Origin: Glycomyces sp. NRRL B-16210
GTDB taxonomy: Bacteria > Actinomycetota > Actinomycetes > Mycobacteriales > Micromonosporaceae
DNA length: 64,000 nucleotides
Direction of reading: 5' to 3'
Assembly (NCBI RefSeq): GCF_000719515.1
Contig: NZ_JOGR01000002.1
Location: 62,001-126,000 of the forward strand
The position numbers and the translations under genes were made by a program. Positions 39,301 to 48,713 of this stretch are shown one piece after another (position 1 is the stretch's first letter; every line of letters starts with the position of its first letter). The notes below the pieces were generated by a model. It did no database searches, had not been told where the DNA came from, and was given only the letters and a program-made list of their open reading frames with translations.

Positions 39301-40542
39301 GGCCACGGCCGCGACCTCGACTTGCCCGAGGGTCTGCCGGTCGGTGAAGACGCCTACCACCGCCCTTCGGGGGCGGTCGAACTCGACGGCCAGACGTGTC
39401 TGGCATACCCCGGACCGGTGATCGCGACCGACCGGTCGTACACGGTCGCGTCTTGGGTGAAGGTCGAGGATCCTGCGCGGTTGGAGACGATCGTGGCGAT
39501 TGCGGGCGAGGACAATATGGGGCTGCGTCTGCGGCATTTGGAGGATGGCAGGTTCCAGTTCCGGTTGGTGGACATGGACGCCGGCGAGGACGCGGGTGTG
39601 GCGGTTCGGCAGCGGCAGTCGGCGCCGGTCGCCGAGGCGGGGCAGTGGTATCACCTCACTGCGGTCTATGACGCCGCCGATGGTGGGCAGATGCGTTTGT
39701 ATGTCGACGGTGTCCTTGAAGGGTCGTTGACGGTCGGCGCGCAATGGCAGGCGAGTGGCGCGACGCTTATCGGTTGCGCGGGCCGTGAGTCCAGCACCGA
39801 CCGGTGGGAGCACTTCTCCGGCGCGCTCCATGATGTGCGGCTGTGGCGCGGCGCGGTCACAGCCGACCAGATCCCAGGACTCATGGGCGACCCACCCGCT
39901 ACCGGTGTGGCTTGGTGGGAGCTGGATGAGAGCGGGGAGGACTGGATCAGTGGTGGCCATCATCTGACCTTGGTGGATGACTACTACTGGGTTCGGGGTG
40001 AGGACGGGACGCGCTATGGCGCGTTCGCGATCGCGCTTGACGGCGGGGGCTACGCCCGCACGGACGGTCCGGTGGTGCCCACGGACGAGTCGTTCACGGT
40101 TGGCGCCTGGGTCAATCTCGACAGTCTCGCCGCCGATCAGGTCGCGGTGAGCATCACCGGTGATGACCGCGGGGTTATCGACCTGCGGTACTCGCAGTCG
40201 AGCGGTTCATGGGAGTTCGCCGCCCCACCGGACAGTGTCCACGGTTGGCGCGTCGCCGCAGGAGGGCCCGCGCCGACGGTCGGTGAATGGGCGCATCTGG
40301 TCGGCGTCTTCGACCTGCGCGCGAACGAGCTGCGGCTCTACGTCAATGGGCAGCTGGCCGGGACCGCCACGGGCACAGTCCTGCCCGCCTCCACAGGTCC
40401 GGTGGTGATCGGTGCCGAACTCGACAGTGACGGCGCGGTCCTCGATGGCCTGGTCGGTGCGGTCGACCGGGTGCAGCTGTGGCAGGGCAAGCTGTCGGAC
40501 TCGGCTATCGCCGCCGCGCACCTGGTCGAGGAGGAGTCGTAG
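36355..40542 (+). CDS. Secreted protein with three LamG domains, Rhs partner
   Basis: A 1,395-aa exported protein. The signal peptide is RRVGLSVLVGSLAASLIAAPPVFA. An N-terminal beta-rich region is common to proteins that precede actinobacterial Rhs genes. A Cys-containing repeat-like region and a fibronectin/Ig-like segment (about 645-740) follow. Then come three LamG/concanavalin-type jelly rolls at about 749-953, 965-1178 and 1183-1381, each starting with a W-E-F/L strand and a DGxxC or YARTDG segment. LamG modules bind glycans, so a cell-surface targeting role is likely. GTG 36355 has a GAGGAG site; ATG 36334 in the same frame has none. The Rhs gene follows after 2 bp. Confidence 0.82.
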   Translation: MSSATPLSTGPARRSLSWRRVGLSVLVGSLAASLIAAPPVFAEETEPVEDESPVACPLADTDLHESDEAEEARDAALACGVEVEVLDERTEFGEVFALPDGSMRASLGVEPVRAVDDSGEWAPIDTTLIFAAEGSVRPVNVAVDLAFSGGGTDLLALLQSDEGEPVGLTWSEDLPVPVLEGDTATYAEVLPDVDLVVQALATGYRHDLVVHTAAAAANPALESIEFGLVLDDAESVVTDAGSVSVVDAATGAETVATATPFMWDASAATEQSTAAGSATMTLTQLQDTLDAPEGETGPTVGAVGVAIEGDTLTLHPDVGMLQDPATVFPVVIDPLWSGAKRDGEWATVSNRYASTSYWKTSHLSSKDTYGGAGVGQYCDSSNSSTANCNSTKYKMRSFFRMNTEFVTRNDTRSPYKATFKILQKHSAVCSNGTVQVERTSNPTSSNTWNNQPNWLGQKATSTAAKNGANCSGGTGYVSFNVLPMVNSAVAGDWYSITIGMRASNEAPSPDLAQWNRYDAANAVLEIYYYIEPPRPDQLKVGGIACTSTLASAPWTTSRYPVLSARVKTRQSESVYVRFRTREAGASANFYYWRTPSAIAASTPSHTATKSHPDGHYYWQARADNKDNEAINSGYAPACYFKIDATKPSTPSVTPSFSGPVTEGATVSFGLSSSDPLVNGVRSGLKHYEYSWNTNTYNNIKVPDGATAITAADLQAGRHVLYVRSRDNAGNLSESRTYTFFVGRDIPATPMGMWRFEGDLADDTGHGHDLTEIIGDGVDFGTDRDGRHGAALTLDGDSCVGTESSVLRTDAAYSVAVWTKIDPGASGDFMMIAGQAGQERLGFYLRYEDSSGKWHLMLADTDQATVTWSSLRSTAPAVFDQWTHLAVTIDPDAQMMRLYVNGVLDGEQAILFAPWHADGGFYIGCGARLGDDEHWYRFPGQIDQVGAWQGLLNATQIQQAMTDLPGAAEQARWEFRDGGTDASGHGRDLDLPEGLPVGEDAYHRPSGAVELDGQTCLAYPGPVIATDRSYTVASWVKVEDPARLETIVAIAGEDNMGLRLRHLEDGRFQFRLVDMDAGEDAGVAVRQRQSAPVAEAGQWYHLTAVYDAADGGQMRLYVDGVLEGSLTVGAQWQASGATLIGCAGRESSTDRWEHFSGALHDVRLWRGAVTADQIPGLMGDPPATGVAWWELDESGEDWISGGHHLTLVDDYYWVRGEDGTRYGAFAIALDGGGYARTDGPVVPTDESFTVGAWVNLDSLAADQVAVSITGDDRGVIDLRYSQSSGSWEFAAPPDSVHGWRVAAGGPAPTVGEWAHLVGVFDLRANELRLYVNGQLAGTATGTVLPASTGPVVIGAELDSDGAVLDGLVGAVDRVQLWQGKLSDSAIAAAHLVEEES

Positions 40543-40544
40543 CC

Positions 40545-43500
40545 ATGCCTAAGCCGAATGCACCGACGCGACAGCGCTCGACCTCTTGGAGCACCGCAAT
40601 GAACATGCCGCGTTTGGCGTCCACGGTCCGCAAGGGCCTGGTCTTGACGGTGGCCGCGACGATCACCGTGTCACTGCTGGTCGCCGGTCCGGCCTTCGCG
40701 ACCGAGTTCCAGCGCGGGCCGCAGTCGTTCGCCTCGACTCCGGTGAGCGCTGTCGGCGCCGCGGAGTCGGCCTTCAGCGACCCTGCGGCGAACTGGTCGG
40801 GTTCGACCGAGACCGCGGCGAACGGCGGCGACTGGACCGCGACCGATCTCTCCTCGGCCGGTTCATGGTCGCAGGGCGGGTCTTCGGGCGCGTACGCCTA
40901 CACCTACGGGATGCGGGTGCCCCCGGCGGCCGGGCCGGTGCCGAGTGTGGGGCTGTCGTATTCCTCTGCCGCGCATGACGGTCTGACCTCGGGGACGAAC
41001 AACCAGGCCTCCTGGATCGGTGACGGGTGGGGGTTCTCCCCGGGGTTCATCGAGCGGACCTACACCGCGTGCGGGTCCGAGGACGAGCAGGACGGCAACA
41101 ACGGCGAGGACCCGACCGGAGACCTGTGCTGGGACGACACCTCGCCATCGGTCACGATGTCGTTGGCCGGGAGCAACACCAGCCTCGTGCTCGACGACGC
41201 CACCGGCCAGTGGCGGGCTGGTGCGGACACGAACTGGAAGATCGAGAAGCTCGGCTCGCCCGCTTCGGCCTCTGCCGCCACGAGCGAGCGGTGGAAGGTC
41301 ACCGGGACCGACGGCACGCAGTACTTCTTCGCCTCCGAACCCGACACGTCGGCTTCGCGCTGGACGGTGCCGGTGTTCGGCAACCACTCCGGCGAGCCCT
41401 GCTACAAGTCCGGTGATTTCGAGGGCTCGCGCTGCACGCAGGCGTACCGGTGGATGCTCGACGCGATCGTCGACGTGCACGGCAATGCCTCGCGGTACTT
41501 CTACGGTACCGAGACCGGTCGCTACTCGCCCGCGCTCGACAGTGATTCCAGCGCGGTCTCCTACACGCGATCGGGTTGGCTCAAACGGATCGAGTACGGG
41601 CTGCGCGCCGACGACGACGCCGTCAAGCCCACCGGCCGGGTCCAACTGGTCGTCGCCGACCGATGCCTCTCGGACTGCTACACCACCAGCGGTGACCCCA
41701 AGGAAGCCAATTGGCCCGACACGCCTTGGGATCTCGACTGCGAGTCGGGGACGGGGTGCGAGCAGTACGCACCGGTGTTCTTCTCCACCAAACGGCTTGT
41801 GACGGTCAGCGCCGAAGTCCGCAACCCCACCACCGACCAATTCACCACGGTCGACTCGTGGACGCTGACTCATGAGTTCAAGGACTACGGCGATGAGTCC
41901 CAAGTGGTGCTGTGGCTCTCCAGCATCCAACACACCGGACACGTCGGCGGGACCGAGACGATGCCCGCGGTCGAGTTCGGCGGGACGTTCATGGCCAACC
42001 GGGTCGAGGACGGCACCGCGAACCCCGCCATCTGGCGCCCCCGCCTGACCTCGGTCAAGAACGAGACCGGCGGGACGGTGTCGATCAACTACTCCGAACC
42101 CGACTGCGGCCCAGGCGACCTGCCTACCAACGCCCAGTCGAACGCGAAACGCTGCTATCCGACCTGGTATGTCCCCGAAGGGCTCAACGCCCCGGTCGAA
42201 GCGTATTTCCACAAGTACGTCGTCACCTCAGTGGTCGAGACCGACTCCACTGGCGGCTCGGACAGCGTGTGGACGTTCTATGAGTACACCACGTCCGGTG
42301 GAGGCGCGAGTGTGCTGTGGGCGTGGAACGACGCCGAGTTCGTCGAGGACGACAAGCGCACCTACAACCAGTGGCGCGGCTACGCGCAGGTCACCACCCT
42401 CATCGGCGATCCGGCCGACCCACAGCCGCAGTTGCGGTCGGCCGTGCGCTACTACCGCGGCCTGGACGGTCAACCGCTCCCTAATGGAAATGAACGGTCG
42501 GTGACGCTCACCAGCACTCGCGGCGACTCCGTCACCGACCATGAGGCCCTAGCCGGCCAGGTCTGGGAGCAGATCGCCTACGACGGTTCCACGGTGATCG
42601 CCTCGACCACCACCCGCTATTGGACGAAGAACACCGCGACCCGCGTCCACGACGGTGGCGAACTCAAAGCGTGGATGAGCGCACCGAACCGGGTCGACTC
42701 GCAGACCAAACTCTCGGCGACCGCGTGGCGGACCACACGTGCCACCAGCACCTTCGATGACTACGGGCGTTCGACGGCGGTCAGCAGTCTGGGCAACCTC
42801 GCCGTGAGCGGCGATGAGCAGTGCGTGCGCACCTACTACGCAGACAACACCGCGAAGTGGATTCTCACGGCTCCTTCACGGATCGAGACCGTGTCGGTCG
42901 CCTGCAATGTCACCGCTAGCAGGCCTGATGATGTGGTCACCGACGTCCGGTCCTACTACGACGGCTTGGCTTTCGGCGCGGCTCCGACGCGGGCGTTGAT
43001 GACGAAATCCGAAACCCTCACCGCCTGGGACGGCGGGCCGGTCTATGCGACCTTGGCCGAATCCACATTCGATGATCTCGGCCGCGCGGTCAGTTCGACC
43101 GACGCGCTCGGCGCGGTGAGCACGGTCGTTTACACCCCGTCCGGGGCGGGTCCGGTCACCGGAGTGTCCACTACCAACGCGCTCGGCCATACCGATTCGG
43201 CCACATACGAACCGGCGTGGGGCGCGATGGTGTCGGCGACGGGCGTGAACGGAGCGACTACGACTGTCGCCTACGACTCGCTTGGGCGCCGCACCGCGGT
43301 CTGGCTGCCGGGCCAGAGCCAGAGCGCCGGCAAGGTCCCGAACCTCAAATTCAGCTATACCGTCTCCGACACCGCACCGAGCGCGGTCACCACCGAGACG
43401 ATGATCTGGGACCAGTCATACCTGACACAGATCGCGCTGTTCGACGCTCTGTTGCGGCCCCGCCAGTCCCAGGCGGACACCTATGGCGGACGCCTGGTCA

Positions 43501-46500
43501 CCCAGACCGTCTACGACTCGCGCGGCCAGGTCGCCTACACCTCCGGCGCGAACTTCAACAACGACTCCGGTCCGACCGAACAGCTGGTGCGCATCAGCCG
43601 CTCCAACGACATCGCGCGCTCCGAGTACGTCTACGACGCGGCCGGTCGCGTCACCGACCAGGTCTATGTTGTCAAAGACGAGGAGCAGTGGCGCACTACC
43701 ACCGCTTATGGCGGCCACGACACCTATTGGCAGACTACCGTTACCCCGCCCGAGGGCGCTTCGGCTGCCGCAGGGCTCTCGGATGCCTTGGGCCGCACGG
43801 TCGAGCTGCGCCAGTTCCACGGCAACACCCCTACCGGCGCGTTCGATGCCACGACGTACGACTACACCGCTGCCGGTCGACTTGAGACGGTCACCGACCC
43901 GGTGGGGAACGCATGGTCGTTCGCCTACGACCTGCGCGGCCGCAAGGTCGCCGCCGACGACCCTGACACCGGGCATTCCACAGTGACTTACAACGTCGCC
44001 GGACAGGTCGTCGCCACGACCAGCGCGACCGAGGAGACGCTCGCCTACGAATACGACGTGCTCGGCCGCCGAACCGCGGTGTGGGAAGATGCCGTGGGCA
44101 CGGGGACGATCCTGTCGGAGTGGACCTACGACACCGCGGTCAAGGGCATCGGCCTGCCGCACACCGCCACCAACTGGATCGACGGCCAGGCCTGGACCGA
44201 CGAGGTCTACGAGTACGACGCGGCCGGACGCCCGATCGAGCTGGTCAACCATCTCCCCGACGGCGCGGGCGCGCTGGAGGGCGAGTACTGGCAGGTGTTC
44301 TCCTACCACCCTGATGGGAGCGTGCGCACCTCGCGAGCGAACGGGATCGGCAGCCTCCGCCCGGAGACTATGCGTTACCACTACAACGACATGGGCCAAC
44401 CCTCCCGCGTCATCGGTGAAAGTCCCGACTTCGGCTCGGTGAAGGTCTACGTCGATGCCGCCGTCTACTCCCCGTACGGACAGTTGCTTCAGCGGCGCCT
44501 CGGCGACCCCGCCGACGTCGGTGGCACCTCCGGGCAGGCATGGCAGACCTGGATCTATGAAGAGGGCACCGGGCGTCTCGCCGAGTTCTACTTCGACAAG
44601 GACACTGCCGGGGATTACGACGGCACCAACTACGGCATCGCCGCGCTCTCCTACGAATATGACGACGCAGGCAACATCCTGTCGATCACTGACGAGCCTG
44701 TGCACACCTCCGAGGCGTTGGCTCCTGAGACCCAATGCTTCCAATACGACCACCACCGGCGGCTCACCGAGGCCTGGTCCCAGGCCGGCACCGGCGACTG
44801 CGCGTCGACCCCGAGCACCAGCGCGGTCGGCGGACCGGCCGCGTACTGGTCCTCATACGATTACGACCTCACCGGCAACCGCACCGGCGAGCGCCGCTGG
44901 AACGGTATCGGTCAGACCGACTATGAGTACGCCTTCCCTGCCGAAGGCAGCGCACGCCCGCACGCGTTGACCGAAGTCACCTCCGAGGCCAATGGCGGCG
45001 AGCGGACGATCTTCACCTACGACGCGTCCGGGTTCACCACCTCGATCGACCGCGACGGGGACCTATCGCTGCTCGACTGGACCCCCACCGGCCGCCTTGA
45101 CACCGTCGCCAACGGCGAGGACACCACTCGCTTCGTCGACAACGCTCAGGGCAGCCGCATCGCCCGCATCGATCCCGACGGCGGCATGACCGCTTGGGTC
45201 GCGGGGTACGAACTGCGCTACGACGCGGCGACGAGCATCGTGCAGGCCACGCGGTACTACACGCACGGCGGCTCGGTGATCGCAGTCCGTGTCGGCAAGG
45301 GCGACATCCAGTTCCTCTCCGGTGACCACCACGGCACCGGGCAGTGGATCGTCAACGGCAACACCCTCACGACGAAGGTCCGCCGCTACGACCCGTTCGG
45401 CAACGACCGATCCGGTACCGCCTGGGTCGAGCGCGACGGTACCTACGGGGCCGACACGTGGCCCGACGAGCGCGGCTTCATCGGCGGCATCGAAAACAAA
45501 GGCATCGGCCTGACCACGATCGGCGCCCGCGAGTACGACCCGATGTATGGGCGGTTCATCTCTGTCGACCCCATCGCTGACTACGACAACCCGCAGCAGC
45601 TCAACGGGTACGCGTACGCCCTCAACAACCCCGTCAGCTTCAGCGACCCCTCCGGCTTGAGCCCCGTCGCGCCCCAACCGGGCATGATCCCCGACTGGTG
45701 CGGAGGCAGCCCCGTCACCTGCACCGGCTGGCACTGGCCCGACGAAATCGGCGGATCTTCCAGCAGCGGCGGCACGAACAGCGGCTACAGCGGCCCTGGC
45801 GGCGACAACGACGGTGACGGATGGACTCCTTGGAACGAGTGGACCCCCTCGAACCAGGGCCTCGACAGCTGCATGGACGACCACGGATGGAACTACAGTA
45901 GCGCGGGCATGAAGGTCTTCGGGACCTGTCTGCCGCCGTTGCCGGTCGATGCCGCGAAGGATGCCGACACCTTCGTGTTCTACTGCCTTTGGTACGGCAT
46001 GCACGGCTCCGGTGGCGACCTGGCCTTCTGCGGCAAGGCCGGCGCCTTCGCCGGGTTCGACATCGATTCCGGTGTCGAACCGCAGACCGTGGCGGAGTTC
46101 ACTCAGACGATCCTTGACCTGACCATCATTGGAGACATCCAAGACTGCACCAATGGACAGCTCAGCGGATGCGGCTGGGCCGCCGCGGATCTATTCGGCG
46201 GCAAGGTCATCAAGTGGGGCGGCGACCTGTGGACGGCCATGCGCAAGGCGCAGAAGGCCTGCAACAGCTTCATCGCAGGCACCCTCGTGCTGATGGCCGA
46301 CGGTACGAGCAAACCAATCGAGGAAGTCGAGGCCGGGGAGGAAGTTCTCTCGGTAGACATCGTGACCGGCGAAGTCGTTGCAGCAGTAGTCGCCGACACC
46401 ATGACCACCCCAGAACAACTCCGCAACCTCGTCACCATCGGAATCGACACCGACGGCGGCGGGACCGCCGACGCCGAGATCACCGCCACCACCGACCACG

Positions 46501-47048
46501 CCTTCTGGGCGACCGGTCTCGAAAGCGAATCTTGGGCTGGTATCTCGGCCGAATGGACGGCAGCTCAAGACCTCGAGACCGGGGCCTGGCTCCACACCAG
46601 TGAAGGTACATGGGCTGAAGTGACGGCCGTAGGCCACCAATTCGTATATATAGGCACCCACAGCCTTTCTGTTGCCTACAGTCATACGCACTTTGTGCTA
46701 GCAGCGCATCTACCCATACTTGTCCATAACCAGGTATGTGGCAAGCTTTTCGAGGGGAACGGGTTGCAGCATGTTCTGAATGAGCATGTCATCGGCAGTC
46801 CAGGTGTTACGGCAGGGAACACAACATTCGCAGATTGGTCTGATATGGATGATATAATGGAACTGATCCAAGATGCGGCGAGTACTCCCGGGCGTCCGAA
46901 TACACCTGACCCTAGAACAGGTCTTCCTCGGGATGGGACAATCCACACGCTAGATTTCGAGTACCCTATCGGTTCTAACGGAGAGACTATTGTGGAAGTG
47001 ATACTAAACTCAGACGGAACACTCCGTACTGCCTATCCAAAAGGTTGA
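40545..47048 (+). CDS. Secreted Rhs polymorphic toxin with Hint domain and short toxin tip
   Basis: A 2,167-aa toxin carrier. The signal peptide ends PAFA. Many YD/RHS repeats follow, with motifs such as YEYDAAGRP, YEYDVLGRRT and YDYDLTGNRT. The Rhs core end is ARE-YDPMYGRFISVDPI...LNGYAYALNNPVSFSDPSGL. A Hint autoprotease domain runs from about Cys1906 (CNSFIAGTLVLMADG) through TTDHAFW to LVHN at 2059-2062. The tip is about 105 residues with LQHVLNEH and a final ETIVEVILNSDGTLRTAYP, a pattern like BECR-fold RNases. Base composition falls sharply at the tip, as expected for an exchangeable toxin cassette. ATG 40545 has a GAGGAG site. Confidence 0.9.
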   Translation: MPKPNAPTRQRSTSWSTAMNMPRLASTVRKGLVLTVAATITVSLLVAGPAFATEFQRGPQSFASTPVSAVGAAESAFSDPAANWSGSTETAANGGDWTATDLSSAGSWSQGGSSGAYAYTYGMRVPPAAGPVPSVGLSYSSAAHDGLTSGTNNQASWIGDGWGFSPGFIERTYTACGSEDEQDGNNGEDPTGDLCWDDTSPSVTMSLAGSNTSLVLDDATGQWRAGADTNWKIEKLGSPASASAATSERWKVTGTDGTQYFFASEPDTSASRWTVPVFGNHSGEPCYKSGDFEGSRCTQAYRWMLDAIVDVHGNASRYFYGTETGRYSPALDSDSSAVSYTRSGWLKRIEYGLRADDDAVKPTGRVQLVVADRCLSDCYTTSGDPKEANWPDTPWDLDCESGTGCEQYAPVFFSTKRLVTVSAEVRNPTTDQFTTVDSWTLTHEFKDYGDESQVVLWLSSIQHTGHVGGTETMPAVEFGGTFMANRVEDGTANPAIWRPRLTSVKNETGGTVSINYSEPDCGPGDLPTNAQSNAKRCYPTWYVPEGLNAPVEAYFHKYVVTSVVETDSTGGSDSVWTFYEYTTSGGGASVLWAWNDAEFVEDDKRTYNQWRGYAQVTTLIGDPADPQPQLRSAVRYYRGLDGQPLPNGNERSVTLTSTRGDSVTDHEALAGQVWEQIAYDGSTVIASTTTRYWTKNTATRVHDGGELKAWMSAPNRVDSQTKLSATAWRTTRATSTFDDYGRSTAVSSLGNLAVSGDEQCVRTYYADNTAKWILTAPSRIETVSVACNVTASRPDDVVTDVRSYYDGLAFGAAPTRALMTKSETLTAWDGGPVYATLAESTFDDLGRAVSSTDALGAVSTVVYTPSGAGPVTGVSTTNALGHTDSATYEPAWGAMVSATGVNGATTTVAYDSLGRRTAVWLPGQSQSAGKVPNLKFSYTVSDTAPSAVTTETMIWDQSYLTQIALFDALLRPRQSQADTYGGRLVTQTVYDSRGQVAYTSGANFNNDSGPTEQLVRISRSNDIARSEYVYDAAGRVTDQVYVVKDEEQWRTTTAYGGHDTYWQTTVTPPEGASAAAGLSDALGRTVELRQFHGNTPTGAFDATTYDYTAAGRLETVTDPVGNAWSFAYDLRGRKVAADDPDTGHSTVTYNVAGQVVATTSATEETLAYEYDVLGRRTAVWEDAVGTGTILSEWTYDTAVKGIGLPHTATNWIDGQAWTDEVYEYDAAGRPIELVNHLPDGAGALEGEYWQVFSYHPDGSVRTSRANGIGSLRPETMRYHYNDMGQPSRVIGESPDFGSVKVYVDAAVYSPYGQLLQRRLGDPADVGGTSGQAWQTWIYEEGTGRLAEFYFDKDTAGDYDGTNYGIAALSYEYDDAGNILSITDEPVHTSEALAPETQCFQYDHHRRLTEAWSQAGTGDCASTPSTSAVGGPAAYWSSYDYDLTGNRTGERRWNGIGQTDYEYAFPAEGSARPHALTEVTSEANGGERTIFTYDASGFTTSIDRDGDLSLLDWTPTGRLDTVANGEDTTRFVDNAQGSRIARIDPDGGMTAWVAGYELRYDAATSIVQATRYYTHGGSVIAVRVGKGDIQFLSGDHHGTGQWIVNGNTLTTKVRRYDPFGNDRSGTAWVERDGTYGADTWPDERGFIGGIENKGIGLTTIGAREYDPMYGRFISVDPIADYDNPQQLNGYAYALNNPVSFSDPSGLSPVAPQPGMIPDWCGGSPVTCTGWHWPDEIGGSSSSGGTNSGYSGPGGDNDGDGWTPWNEWTPSNQGLDSCMDDHGWNYSSAGMKVFGTCLPPLPVDAAKDADTFVFYCLWYGMHGSGGDLAFCGKAGAFAGFDIDSGVEPQTVAEFTQTILDLTIIGDIQDCTNGQLSGCGWAAADLFGGKVIKWGGDLWTAMRKAQKACNSFIAGTLVLMADGTSKPIEEVEAGEEVLSVDIVTGEVVAAVVADTMTTPEQLRNLVTIGIDTDGGGTADAEITATTDHAFWATGLESESWAGISAEWTAAQDLETGAWLHTSEGTWAEVTAVGHQFVYIGTHSLSVAYSHTHFVLAAHLPILVHNQVCGKLFEGNGLQHVLNEHVIGSPGVTAGNTTFADWSDMDDIMELIQDAASTPGRPNTPDPRTGLPRDGTIHTLDFEYPIGSNGETIVEVILNSDGTLRTAYPKG

Positions 47049-47051
47049 AAA

Positions 47052-47522
47052 ATGACGAAACTCTCGCTCCGATGGGTATTGGGTAATGGGGGTTCTGCTG
47101 ACTTTTATTTCCAGGTTGCGCCTGAAATTGTCAAGATTCATACAACTTACATAGGTGATGGTCTTGGTTCTCTTGTGGAGTCAGCTGTCGATCTTCAAAA
47201 TGGATCTAGATCGGCCTTCGCCTATCTGCCTGCTGAACCTGGAGGGAACTGCATATTCTTCGGAGGTGCCGGGATTGATGTATATGTTCAAATAGTACAA
47301 TTCGCTGACATGGAATCAGAAACCAGTCGTTGGAGTGGAGGGAAACTGAGATGGAGTGGGCGGGTTGACGCCAGAGAATTTGTTCAAGGAGTGGCAATTA
47401 TGGCTGAGGAAGTGCTAAATCAATGCGGAGGCGTTGAGAGGTATTCGAAAACGTGGGGCGGGATACCGTTCCCGGTTCGTGATTTGGAATCCCTTCAACG
47501 TGGCTCGTCAGGGAATTATTAA
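47052..47522 (+). CDS. Probable immunity protein for the Rhs toxin tip
   Basis: A 156-aa soluble, acidic-neutral protein encoded 3 bp after the toxin stop, with the same low GC as the toxin tip. I do not recognise a named immunity family. It contains GGKLRWSGRVDAREF, a motif also seen in the next gene. Position directly after an Rhs tip is the standard place for the cognate antidote. Confidence 0.7.
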   Translation: MTKLSLRWVLGNGGSADFYFQVAPEIVKIHTTYIGDGLGSLVESAVDLQNGSRSAFAYLPAEPGGNCIFFGGAGIDVYVQIVQFADMESETSRWSGGKLRWSGRVDAREFVQGVAIMAEEVLNQCGGVERYSKTWGGIPFPVRDLESLQRGSSGNY

Positions 47523-47612
47523 CCAGTAGCTTGTTGGTGTCTAGTGAGCCTGGTTCAACCTGATCGATGTTCGTAGCCGTTGCGGACTTGGCATGTAGCC
47601 TGGAGATGCTAT

Positions 47613-48026
47613 ATGTGGATCAAACTCATACCATGTAGAGATGATTCATCCTGGGAGTCCAATTGGATACCTCGAAACATCCCAACAGGGCCTGAGGTAG
47701 CCTCGAGTGATTTTAGACAGGGTGCCTTTATATGGTTCAATTTTGAAGTCGAAATAGAGTGGGTCATCGGCGGCGCGGATTTGTCTTGGTCGGGCCGAGG
47801 AGTTCCTGCTCTAGACTGGGCGTTGATGCTCAATTGGGTTCCACGAGAAGTCCGAGAGGCCGGGCAGTGTAGTGCAAGGTCGTCAAACATAGATTTCGGA
47901 TACTCATTTATTCGCCATGGGGATTATATGATTATCGAGACGAGTTATGCCTCAGCCGTTGCCAATGTTTCGCTTGTCGAGTTGGATGAGCTTCAACAAT
48001 CCCCATATTGGAAGCATTGCAGTTGA
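47613..48026 (+). CDS. Second immunity-like protein
   Basis: A 137-aa protein from ATG 47613, which has GGAG seven bases upstream; a TTG 33 bp earlier is less likely. It shares GGADLSWSGRG and a C-terminal ELDELQQ-type segment with the preceding protein (GGKLRWSGR, DLESLQR), so the two look like diverged paralogues. Orphan immunity genes often accumulate behind Rhs loci. Low GC, like its neighbour. Confidence 0.6.
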   Translation: MWIKLIPCRDDSSWESNWIPRNIPTGPEVASSDFRQGAFIWFNFEVEIEWVIGGADLSWSGRGVPALDWALMLNWVPREVREAGQCSARSSNIDFGYSFIRHGDYMIIETSYASAVANVSLVELDELQQSPYWKHCS

Positions 48027-48113
48027 TAACAAAGTTCCACCCTGAGGTGCTGCAGAGTCGTGAATTGAGGCAGACGCTCTCCAAAGTGCTGGACGCTGCG
48101 GTCCCAGGAGGCC

Positions 48114-48709
48114 ACACCGTTCATCGAGCTCACGCGATCGGCTCCTGCCGCGAAGTACGCCTTTCCCGTAGCCTTCATGTGCCGACAGCTCCGGGTGTCG
48201 GCCTCCGGCTATTACGAGTGGCGGACCCGACCTGAATCGGCGACCGCCGGTCGCCGCAAGGAACTGACCGCGCAGATCACCGACATCTTCGAGGTCTCCG
48301 ATGCCACCTACGGATACCGTCGCGTGCGGGCCCGGTTGGAGCGCAACGGCGTCCAGGCGAGCCTGGAGCTGGTCCGGTTTCTCATGAGGGAGGCCGGCCT
48401 GGTCCCGTGCCAGCCGAAGGCCAAGCGTCGCAACCTCACCGACGGCACGCCTGGCGAGGTCCCTGACCTGATCGGACGTGACTTCACCGCGCCGGTCCCG
48501 GGAGTGAAGTTCGTCGGCGACGTCACCTACATCTGGACCGACGAAGGCTGGTCCTACCTGGCGACCGTGCTCGACTGCTGCACCAAGGAAGTGGTCGGGT
48601 ACGCGCTCGGCGAGGACTTCCGGACTGGGCTGATCATCGAGGCGATGGCGATGGCCCGCCGTGACTGGCGGTTCGGGTCAGGGGCGATCTTCCATTCCGA
48701 CCGGGGCTC
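48114..48709 (+). pseudogene. IS3-family transposase orfB, part 1 of 3
   Basis: The frame reads FIELTRSAPAAKYAFPVAFMCRQLRVSASGYYEW..., the usual OrfB N-terminal region, then the integrase core with its first Asp in KFVGDVTYIWTDEGW and second Asp in IFHSDRGSN. It stops being homologous at 48709, where an IS30-type element is inserted. The 5' edge is ragged, and the orfA part and left inverted repeat are gone. Parts 2 and 3 of the same gene lie at about 50,168-50,310 and 51,264-51,402. Confidence 0.85.
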
Positions 48710-48713
48710 GAAC

